Positions 57,215-64,000 of a stretch of 64,000 nucleotides of DNA are shown piece after piece; positions within the stretch are counted from its first letter, which is position 1; each line of letters begins with the position of its first letter. The notes below the pieces were generated by a model that was given only the letters and a program-made list of their open reading frames with translations, was not told the origin of the DNA and ran no database searches. The stretch is taken from positions 4,712,001 to 4,776,000 of the forward strand of contig OZ245815.1 of assembly GCA_965228425.1 (NCBI GenBank). The letters run 5' to 3'. The DNA is from JAJFJD01 sp965228425. Its GTDB lineage: Bacteria; Pseudomonadota; Alphaproteobacteria; UBA8366. A program made the position numbers and the translations under genes.

Positions 57215-57266
57215 CAACCAGCCATCAGTGTCGTTCCCGCTTTCGCGGGAATGACACTGATGGTTG
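57215..57266. repeat. REP-like palindrome after metZ
   Basis: A 52-bp imperfect inverted repeat with GTTCCCGC-TTTC-GCGGGAA at the centre and CATCAGTGTC / GACACTGATG in the arms. The central GTCATTCCCGCGAAAGCGGGAA type is a common dispersed repeat in high-G+C alphaproteobacteria. It starts 3 nt after metZ and may terminate transcription from either side. Confidence 0.75.
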
Positions 57267-57341
57267 TGGGCAATGAAATTCTGACGACAATGACCCGTGC
57301 GGGTATGATCGAACCGACCCGCCACTCGGAAACCCGTCGCC

Positions 57342-58832
57342 ATGCCTGCCGATCCCGATAATCCCCTGCGCGTTGCCGTCGCCGGTTTCGCGCTTGAATC
57401 CGTTTCCTTCCTGCCGGGCGCCGCAAGCATCGCCGATTTCGAAGCCGTTACCTACCGTGGCGACGGACTGACCGACGGGCTGCGCGGGTCGCAGTCGCCG
57501 GGCGGCGGGTTCATCGACATACTCGACGCCGAAGGGGTAGAGATCGTGCCGCTAACCTATGCCGACCTCGGCGCGGGCGGGAATGCGTCGGACGAAGCTT
57601 TCATCCACTTCCGAGATGAAATTTGCGCTGGGCTGGCGAACGTCCGGAACAGCATCGACGGTGTCTTGCTATTCCTGCACGGCGCGATGACGACGCCCAC
57701 CCGCACCGACCCGGAACAGGAATTCATGCAAGCGGCGCGGGACGTCCTCGGCCCCGATCTGCCGGTTATGGTGGCGTCGGACCTGCACGGCAATATCGAC
57801 GCGCGTTTCGGCGATTTGGCGGACGGGCTGTTCGGTTACCACTACTCGCCGCACACGGATATGGACGAAACGGGCCGCCGCGCCGCCCGCGCGCTGGTGC
57901 GGATGCTGCGCGGCGACATCTCTCCCGTCATGGCGATCCGCAAGCCTGATGTGATGCTGCCCAGCATCTTCACCGCCACGCCGATCCCACCGCTGTCCGA
58001 CATCGTCGCCGAGGGCTTCGCCTGGGAACGCGACCACGACGCCATCGTCGACGTCTCGATCTTCTGCGGCTTCGCCTATGCCGACGTGCCGCAGGTCGGG
58101 TTCAGCGTGGTCGTCGTAGCGGACGGCGATCCGGCCCTGGCCGACCGGGCCGCCGATTCCCTTGCGGAACGGATTTGGAAAGCCCGCGAAACCCTCTTGC
58201 ACGAGGACATGGTGTCGGGCCTACAAGACGGCGTCGCCCGGGCGGTCGAGCTGTCGCGCGCGGCAACGCGGCCGGTTGTCTTGCTGGAACATGCGGACCG
58301 GATGAACGATTCGACGCATATCCTGGACGAGCTGATGAAACATCCGGGACCGCGCGTCATGGTCCCCTATCTGTGGGACGCGGACGCGGCGGAAAAGGCG
58401 ATTGCAGCAGGCGAAGGGGCGGAGATCACGCTGCCGGTCGGTGGGTGGTCGTCGGACCGTGCCGGTCCGCCGGTGACGCTGACCGGACGCGTCGTCTATG
58501 CCGGGGACAAATCCTATCGCGGCACCGGCAAGATGTGGAACGGTTACGAAATCCGCCTCGGCCCCACCGCCGTGATCGACACCGGCGACCTCATCGTCTC
58601 GATCGTCTCGCGCTACGTGTTCGCCATCGACCTCGATCCGTTCACGCAATTCGGCTACGACATCGGCGACTTCGACATTGTCCTGTTGCGGTCGAAGACC
58701 CATTTCCGCGCGGTCTACGAGGACATCTCCGAGGAGATCATCGTGGTCGACACACCCGACTGGGGCCCCGCCGATCTTACGACCCTGCCCTACCGAAACG
58801 CTCGCGCCGGACTCTTCCCGCTGGACAGGTGA
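57342..58832 (+). CDS. M81 family metallopeptidase (MlrC-like)
   Basis: 496-residue zinc peptidase of the microcystinase-C family. DGVLLFLHGAMTT, SDLHGNID and GYHYSPHTDMDETG contain the metal-binding Asp and His residues. The C-terminal MlrC_C domain (about 310-490) begins after VVLLEHADRMND. No signal peptide. Many bacteria without microcystin contact carry this family, often beside transport or amino-acid genes, so the substrate here is probably a small peptide or amide. It is 50 nt before a class III aminotransferase. Confidence 0.88.
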   Translation: MPADPDNPLRVAVAGFALESVSFLPGAASIADFEAVTYRGDGLTDGLRGSQSPGGGFIDILDAEGVEIVPLTYADLGAGGNASDEAFIHFRDEICAGLANVRNSIDGVLLFLHGAMTTPTRTDPEQEFMQAARDVLGPDLPVMVASDLHGNIDARFGDLADGLFGYHYSPHTDMDETGRRAARALVRMLRGDISPVMAIRKPDVMLPSIFTATPIPPLSDIVAEGFAWERDHDAIVDVSIFCGFAYADVPQVGFSVVVVADGDPALADRAADSLAERIWKARETLLHEDMVSGLQDGVARAVELSRAATRPVVLLEHADRMNDSTHILDELMKHPGPRVMVPYLWDADAAEKAIAAGEGAEITLPVGGWSSDRAGPPVTLTGRVVYAGDKSYRGTGKMWNGYEIRLGPTAVIDTGDLIVSIVSRYVFAIDLDPFTQFGYDIGDFDIVLLRSKTHFRAVYEDISEEIIVVDTPDWGPADLTTLPYRNARAGLFPLDR

Positions 58833-58882
58833 CGCCGATCCGCGTTCCAATACCCGACAGGGTATTCGGAAAGGGTACGGCC

Positions 58883-60265
58883 ATGACCAAGGATTTCTCG
58901 TTTTCCAACCGGCATATCGACCTGATGGAGCGCGACGCCAAGACCGTGTTCGGCTGGCGCTACGAACCGCGCATCATTCTGGAGAGCGGCAAGGGCGTCT
59001 TCGTCACCGACGTGGACGGCAACGACTACTACGACCTGACCGCCGGCATGATGTGCATGGTGCTGGGCCATTCGCACCCGGAACTGACCGAGACGATCCG
59101 AGAACAGGCCGGCAAGCTTGTGCACGAATCGTCCTGGTATTCGAACCCCTGGGCGGTCGAGTTCGCGGAACTGATCACCAGCACCCTGCCCGGCAACCTG
59201 AAGGTCGTGAACTTCGCCGTCACCGGGTCCGAGGCAAACGAGATCGCCATGCGCATGGCGATCGCCAAGACCGGCAAGCATGACATCGTTTCGGTGCTGC
59301 GCGGCCTGCACGGCGGGTCGCTCGCGGTCGAGGCGGTGACCAGCGTCGGCGGCGAGCGCAAGGGCGGCCTCGGTCCGTTGATGATGCCCGCGCGGTCGAA
59401 CGCGATCCTGGCGCCCTTCTGTTTCCGCTGCCCGGTAAACCTGGAGTATCCATCCTGCGATATCGACTGCCTGAAGCTCAGCGAAGACATGATGGAACAC
59501 ATGACCAGCAAGTCGGTCGCGGGGATCATCGCCGAATCGATCCTGGTGCCGGGCGGCATGATCGTGCCGCCGGACGAATGGCTGCCGCGCATGCGGAAGC
59601 TGGCCGACGATTGGGGCTCGCTGCTGATCCTGGACGAGGCGCAATTGGCGCCCGCCCGCACGGGCAAGCTCTGGGCCTTCGAGCATAACGACGTGATGCC
59701 CGACATCGTCACCTTCGCCAAGGGAATGTCCGTCGGCCTCGCCATCTGCGGCACGGTCACGACACCGGAAATCGCCGAGGAAGTCGCGGGCGACGCGGGC
59801 CTGCCCTGGGCCGGCACCTATCCCGCCGACCCGCTGCCGTCGGCGGTGGCGCTCAAGAGCCTGCAGATCGTGCTGCGCGACGACCTGGCCGCCCGCGCCG
59901 AAAAACTCGGCGTGATCCTGCGCGAGAAGCTCGACGGCCTGAAGGAACGCTACGAATGTATCGGCGATATCCGCGGCAAGGGCCTGTACCAGATGCTCGA
60001 CATCGTCACCGACAAGAAGAGCAAGACGCCCGACTACGCCATGGCCGAACGGTTCCGCTACAACGCGGCGATGGAGGGCGTGATCACGATCTGCGTGAAG
60101 AACTATATGCGCGTCTCGCCGCCGCTGATCATCACCGAGGCGGAGATCGACGACGTGGTGGGCCGGCTGGAAACCGCTTTGAAGCGCGCGGTCGCCGGTT
60201 ATCCGGAGGATATCGATTTCTCGGCGTCGAGTTCCCTCGCCGCCCGGCCGGCAGCCGCCGAGTAG
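58883..60265 (+). CDS. Class III aminotransferase (dialkylglycine-decarboxylase-like)
   Basis: 460-residue PLP enzyme. Lys280 in FAKGMSVGL binds PLP, and the preceding motif is ILDEAQLAP, close to the DEAQTG of 2,2-dialkylglycine decarboxylase and omega-amino transaminases. VTGSEANEIAMRMA holds the PLP phosphate site. Start at ATG 58883; the long frame from 58175 is antiparallel noise inside the M81 gene. Substrate undetermined: taurine, beta-alanine, aminobutyrate or dialkylglycines are possible. Its TAG touches the convergent ligase stop. Confidence 0.87.
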   Translation: MTKDFSFSNRHIDLMERDAKTVFGWRYEPRIILESGKGVFVTDVDGNDYYDLTAGMMCMVLGHSHPELTETIREQAGKLVHESSWYSNPWAVEFAELITSTLPGNLKVVNFAVTGSEANEIAMRMAIAKTGKHDIVSVLRGLHGGSLAVEAVTSVGGERKGGLGPLMMPARSNAILAPFCFRCPVNLEYPSCDIDCLKLSEDMMEHMTSKSVAGIIAESILVPGGMIVPPDEWLPRMRKLADDWGSLLILDEAQLAPARTGKLWAFEHNDVMPDIVTFAKGMSVGLAICGTVTTPEIAEEVAGDAGLPWAGTYPADPLPSAVALKSLQIVLRDDLAARAEKLGVILREKLDGLKERYECIGDIRGKGLYQMLDIVTDKKSKTPDYAMAERFRYNAAMEGVITICVKNYMRVSPPLIITEAEIDDVVGRLETALKRAVAGYPEDIDFSASSSLAARPAAAE

Positions 60266-62431
60266 CTAGCCGTTCCGCGCGGCGACGAAGGCCTCGTAGC
60301 GGCTGACCGCGGCCAGCGCAAAGGCCGTGTTGCTCAACTCGTCATAGACGGGAATGCCCACGTCGAGGGCGCGCTGGCGGTATTTCTGTTTGCTTTCCTC
60401 GATATCCGGCGCGCCGCTGGACCGCAGGACCAGCGCGAAATGCGCCTGGCCGGGATATTTCTCCTGCACCCGTTCCGCCGCGGTGATCAGGTTGTCGAGC
60501 GGGTCGATCGGCCCGCGCCCGACGAAGGCCGCGAGGTTGAGATGCATCACAAGCGCTTCCGGGCTCGCGTTGGCATAGATCACGTCGAGAATCCTCTCCG
60601 CGATCCGGCCCTCTTCCTGCTGCATGGTGCCGACCGGCGCGTCGACCGGATTGGCGATGCTGGTGCCGGGCGGCAGTTCCAGGGCTTCCAGCCCCTTATA
60701 GGCCGCCTCGCCGAACGGGCCGATGTCGAGCCCGTGGCGATAGAAGAAGTCGGTCGCCAGCACGCTGGTGCCGCCGCCGTTGCCGAACAGCGCCACTTGC
60801 GACGTCGCCTTGTCGCGGCGCGGCGTCATCGTCTGAAACGCAAGCAGGATGTCGAGGAATTCGTCCAAGGTTTCCGCCAAGACGCAGCCGGTCTGCTGCG
60901 ACAGCGCGACCCAGACCCGGTCGTCGCCCGCCAGCGACCCCGTGTGCGACGCTGCCGCCGCAAGGCCTTTCTGCGTGCGGCCGCCTTTCAGGATCACGAC
61001 GGGTTTCTCGGCGTTGTTCTTTCTCAAAACGTCGAACAGCCGGCGGCCATCACGGATGCCTTCGACATACATGCCGACGACCTTGGTTTCGGAGTCCGCC
61101 AGATAGAATTCAAGCAGGTCGTTCGGCCCCAGATCGGCACTATTGCCGACGGTGACCAAGCCGCTGAACCGGATACCCCGCCGCTCGCCGCGGGTGATGA
61201 TATCGGTGCCAAGCCCACCGCTCTGCGAGATCACGCCGACGGAACCGAGTTCCTTGGGCGGGGCCACCGGGAAGGTCACCTTGCCGCGCGGCGAATACAT
61301 ACCGAGGCAGTTCGGTCCCAAGACCCGGACGCCGCCCTTGCGGGCCGATGCCACCAGATCCGCCTCCAGGTCCACGCCATGGGCGACCTCGCCGAACCCG
61401 CTGGAAATTACCTGCGCGAACCGCACCCGGTTTTCCATGCTCGCCAGAACCGGCGGCACATTCGCCGCGCCGACGGCGATATAGCAATAGTCTGCCGGCG
61501 TCGGCATGTCGGCGAAGGACGGGTAGGCCTTTAAGCCCTCGACTTCATCGGCCTTGGGATGGACTGGGTAGATCGGCTTGTCGAAGCCGAAGTTGTTCAT
61601 ACGCTGGATGAAGGTATTGGCGATGGTGACACCGGTGCTCGACGCGCCGACCACGGCAATCGCATCGGGTGCGAACAGCTTTTCGAAGTCGCCGGGCTCA
61701 ACGGGGTCGCCATCCTGCGATGTATCGCCACCTTCATCGCAGAGGATGAACCGCGCATCGACCGCGACCGCGCTGTCCGCCGAGACGATCAACGGGTTCA
61801 CATCCACTTCGGCCAGATCGTCGCGCAGTTCCATCAGCAAGCCGCCCTCGCCGCCGAGCTTGAGCAGCACATCGACAATGGCCCGGCGGGACACCGCTTC
61901 CTGTCCGCGCACGCCGTCGAGCAAGGCGCTGCCGCGCAGCTCGTCCAGCATCGAGACGGCATCCTGCTCGGTGATCGGGCACAGGCGAAACGCGACATCG
62001 GCCAACACCTCGATGAAGATGCCGCCGAGGCCGACCATGATCATCGGTCCGAACTGCGGATCGCGCACCGCGCCGACCACGACCTCTTGGCCTTTCGGCG
62101 CCATTTCTTCAACCAGATAGCCATCGATCTTGCGGCCCTTGATACCCGGCGCTGCCGCCATCGTGTCGATCGCCGCCTTCACGTCGGCGGCGGACTGAAG
62201 ATTGATCTGCACGCCACCCACATCGCTCTTGTGCAGGATTTCCTCGGACATCACCTTGGCGACGACCGGGAAAGACAATCCCTCGATCTGCGCCGCAGCC
62301 GCTCCGTCGGCAACCACAAGAGACTGTGGCACGACGACTCCGCGGCCGGCCAGGAGTTGCTTTCCCGTTTCCTCATCCAACGCCTGACGGCCGTTGCGCC
62401 GGGCATCCGCAATGATCGATTTAGCGTCCAT
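60266..62431 (-). CDS. ADP-forming acyl-CoA ligase, fused beta-alpha form
   Basis: 721-residue enzyme of the acetate-CoA ligase (ADP-forming)/Acs-like group making acyl-CoA and ADP, or ATP in reverse. Domains run ATP-grasp first (about 10-230, FPVVAKVMSEEILHKSDVGGV), then CoA-binding (about 250-350, AVVGASSTGV) and succinyl-CoA-ligase-like halves with SQSGGLGTDI and the phospho-His segment AASHTGSLAG. This beta-alpha order is the reverse of many fused enzymes. ATG 62431 chosen; 62545 is an over-extension. It precedes nothing on its strand but follows an enoyl-CoA hydratase gene. Confidence 0.88.
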   Translation of the reverse strand: MDAKSIIADARRNGRQALDEETGKQLLAGRGVVVPQSLVVADGAAAAQIEGLSFPVVAKVMSEEILHKSDVGGVQINLQSAADVKAAIDTMAAAPGIKGRKIDGYLVEEMAPKGQEVVVGAVRDPQFGPMIMVGLGGIFIEVLADVAFRLCPITEQDAVSMLDELRGSALLDGVRGQEAVSRRAIVDVLLKLGGEGGLLMELRDDLAEVDVNPLIVSADSAVAVDARFILCDEGGDTSQDGDPVEPGDFEKLFAPDAIAVVGASSTGVTIANTFIQRMNNFGFDKPIYPVHPKADEVEGLKAYPSFADMPTPADYCYIAVGAANVPPVLASMENRVRFAQVISSGFGEVAHGVDLEADLVASARKGGVRVLGPNCLGMYSPRGKVTFPVAPPKELGSVGVISQSGGLGTDIITRGERRGIRFSGLVTVGNSADLGPNDLLEFYLADSETKVVGMYVEGIRDGRRLFDVLRKNNAEKPVVILKGGRTQKGLAAAASHTGSLAGDDRVWVALSQQTGCVLAETLDEFLDILLAFQTMTPRRDKATSQVALFGNGGGTSVLATDFFYRHGLDIGPFGEAAYKGLEALELPPGTSIANPVDAPVGTMQQEEGRIAERILDVIYANASPEALVMHLNLAAFVGRGPIDPLDNLITAAERVQEKYPGQAHFALVLRSSGAPDIEESKQKYRQRALDVGIPVYDELSNTAFALAAVSRYEAFVAARNG

Positions 62432-62580
62432 TCTTGTTCTTCTTGCAGTGGGGTCAGGTGGCGGCGGGTTCGGTCCGTAAGGTAGGCGCGCCGCGGGCAG
62501 CGCCGAACCAGAAACTGTTAAGCAACAACGCGCCGGATCATACACATCGCCGGGCAGCAGAGCGAGTCGGGGCGGCGGCG

Positions 62581-63366
62581 TCAGCGCCCGACGAAGTTGG
62601 GCTTCCGCTTCTCCATGAAGGCGGCGCGGCCTTCCTCATAGTCTTGGCTGTGATTGGCGGCATCGACCAACTCATCGCACAGATCGAGGTCGCGGTCGGC
62701 CGGGTCTTTCACCAGTTCTGCCACGCTCGTCTTCAGCGCATGCATGGTCATCGGGGCATTCCCGGCGATAGTTTCCGCATAGTCCTGGACATAGCTGTCG
62801 AGGTCATCCGCCGGCACGACCCGGTCGACCAACCCCATGTCCCGCGCCTCCTCGGCCGAGAATTGCCGCGCGGTATAGAAGATTTCCTTCGCGAAAGACG
62901 GGCCGACCACATCGACGAGCTTCCGGATGCCTGCATAATCATACCCGAGCCCCAGCTTGGCGGCCGGAATTGCGAAGCGGGAGTTATCCGAACAGATACG
63001 GATATCGCAGGCGAGCGCCGTCGCCACGCCGCCGCCGATGCAATAGCCGCGGATCTTGGCGATGGTCGGCTTCGGTGCCTCGATCAGCTTTTTCCGCGCT
63101 TCCGTCGTTCGGGCGTGATACAGCTCCTCCGCCTCGGCATTGGCGCGCTCATCCTCGAATTTCGAGATATCGGCCCCGGACACGAAGGCCTTGCCGCCCG
63201 CGCCGGTCACGACGATGGTGCGGATGGCATCGTCGGCCACGAAGCCGGTCATGATCTCCGCCGCCGCGGCCCACATATCGCTCGAAACCGCGTTGTGACG
63301 GGCCGGATTGTTGAAGGTCATGGTGGCCACGGGCGGCGATTTTTCCGCCAGCATTTTGTCCGTCAA
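62581..63366 (-). CDS. Enoyl-CoA hydratase/isomerase family protein
   Basis: 261-residue crotonase. TFNNPARHNAVSSDMW opens the fold, FVSGADISKF forms the oxyanion hole, and IRGYCIGGGVATALACDIRI with AIPAAKLGLGYDYAG holds the substrate. The start is probably TTG 63366 with GGGAG upstream; an ATG at 63354 would shorten it by four. It is about 150 bp upstream of the acyl-CoA ligase and on the same strand, so it may act on the same CoA ester. Hydratase or isomerase is not decided. Confidence 0.9.
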   Translation of the reverse strand: MTDKMLAEKSPPVATMTFNNPARHNAVSSDMWAAAAEIMTGFVADDAIRTIVVTGAGGKAFVSGADISKFEDERANAEAEELYHARTTEARKKLIEAPKPTIAKIRGYCIGGGVATALACDIRICSDNSRFAIPAAKLGLGYDYAGIRKLVDVVGPSFAKEIFYTARQFSAEEARDMGLVDRVVPADDLDSYVQDYAETIAGNAPMTMHALKTSVAELVKDPADRDLDLCDELVDAANHSQDYEEGRAAFMEKRKPNFVGR

Positions 63367-63443
63367 ATCCTTGTACTCCCACGCTTTAGCGTCGTTCGTC
63401 GGCAGAAATTTTTAACGGCCTGCCGCTGTCAGGTCCAGCGGCG

Positions 63444-64000
63444 CTAGCCCAGCTTGAACCCGTGTTTGTTCAGGAAATCCCGGAACCCGGGCCGTTCCGG
63501 CAGGGAAAGCTGGCGGGTCACGTTCTCGGACCAGGGGCAGTAGTCGAGCGCGCCGTATTTATCCACGTGCCGTTGTTTGGCTTCCGGCAGCGGGGTGTGC
63601 GCATGCCGCCGTTGATCGTAGGATTCCACATCCGCCGACATGTTGCTCTCGTCGTACCGATCGGTGTGGACAACGACCGACTGCGGCAGGCGCAACGAAA
63701 TGCGCGGCGTCGGGAATTTCGGCCAGCCGACCGCCAACCCGGCGATCGGGAATACCCCTTCCGGGAGGCCCAACAGGTCGCAGGTCTCGTCGATCTTGTT
63801 GCGAATCTGACTGATCGGACAGGTGCCGAGGCCCGCCGCTTCGGCCGCGTTGATGAAGCACTGCATCGCGACGGCGGCGTCGATGATACCATTCATGAAG
63901 GTATCGACATTGTCGTTCTGATGGTCGTGGCCGCGAATGCCGGCGAGTTTGCGGATGCGATGGATGTCGGCGCAGAACACCAGGAAAACCGGGGCTTTCG
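63444..64000 (-). CDS. Nitroreductase family protein, 5' end outside the window
   Basis: At least 184 residues, truncated at the window edge: the open frame continues past 64000, reading APVFLVFCADIHRIRKL in from the edge. FMN-binding features include FINAAEAAGLGTCPISQIR and PEGVFPIAGLAVGWP, as in flavin-dependent nitro or enone reductases of the NfsA/NfrA type. The C-terminus is complete (FLNKHGFKLG). Substrate unknown. The next gene on its strand is the enoyl-CoA hydratase, 77 nt away. Confidence 0.85.
   Translation of the reverse strand, partial: KAPVFLVFCADIHRIRKLAGIRGHDHQNDNVDTFMNGIIDAAVAMQCFINAAEAAGLGTCPISQIRNKIDETCDLLGLPEGVFPIAGLAVGWPKFPTPRISLRLPQSVVVHTDRYDESNMSADVESYDQRRHAHTPLPEAKQRHVDKYGALDYCPWSENVTRQLSLPERPGFRDFLNKHGFKLG

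Noticed and set aside
58175..58882. N-terminal extension of the class III aminotransferase
   Set aside because: It runs out of frame inside the M81 gene, and the true fold begins at the ATG at 58883.

Overview
The window is a gene-dense, high-G+C (mostly about 60-70 % in the lines I counted) stretch of a bacterial chromosome, almost certainly from an alphaproteobacterium, perhaps a free-living or marine Rhodospirillales-like heterotroph. The pointers are a SAM-II riboswitch (a class found mainly in Alphaproteobacteria) in front of metZ, a DUF1491 gene, a bactofilin, a CIRCE-controlled groESL operon and several organic-acid, CoA and polyamine genes typical of that class. I see no tRNA, rRNA, CRISPR array, phage or insertion sequence. 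The family placement is inference.

Layout. 0-11 kb: glycerol and phosphorus scavenging (glpK, Na/Pi symporter, CaCA exchanger, glycerophosphodiesterase, glpD, HAD phosphatase, and a phnD-C-E-E ABC importer). 11-17 kb: methylmalonate-semialdehyde dehydrogenase, then a minus-strand polyamine block (bactofilin, speE, speD, a second divergent speE, DUF1491). 16-25 kb: two beta-hydroxyacid dehydrogenases, thioredoxin reductase, two metallo-beta-lactamase-fold hydrolases, a gamma-glutamyltransferase, a kinase-like protein and an MFS carrier. 25-34 kb: aminopeptidase N, a flavin disulfide reductase, and a minus-strand operon of CoA-acylating aldehyde dehydrogenase, SucC-like, SucD-like and hydroxypyruvate isomerase. 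33.7-36 kb: groES-groEL. 36-43 kb: reverse transsulfuration (CBS, cystathionine gamma-lyase), GNAT/VOC/RfbB, a CoA-transferase plus CitE-type lyase, and a small TPR/exported pair. 44-51 kb: ABC-2 exporter, DUF1801, NhaA, VOC, LLM oxidoreductase, TVP38, cupin-like protein. 51.4-54.3 kb: a low-G+C MFS gene flanked by a direct repeat made of the 3' end of the next MFS gene. 54-64 kb: cyclase, riboswitch-controlled metZ, M81 peptidase, class III aminotransferase, ADP-forming acyl-CoA ligase, enoyl-CoA hydratase and the 3' part of a nitroreductase.

How it fits together. The first 11 kb reads as a phospholipid-headgroup or glycerol-phosphate salvage island with a possible Pho-type site. The 29-34 kb operon could oxidise an aldehyde to its CoA thioester and then recover ATP; the closest named analogue is acylating sulfoacetaldehyde oxidation. 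Convergent genes meet almost stop-to-stop: 11 of 12 convergent junctions between intact genes have 15 nt or less between them, and the only loose one is at the low-G+C MFS gene.
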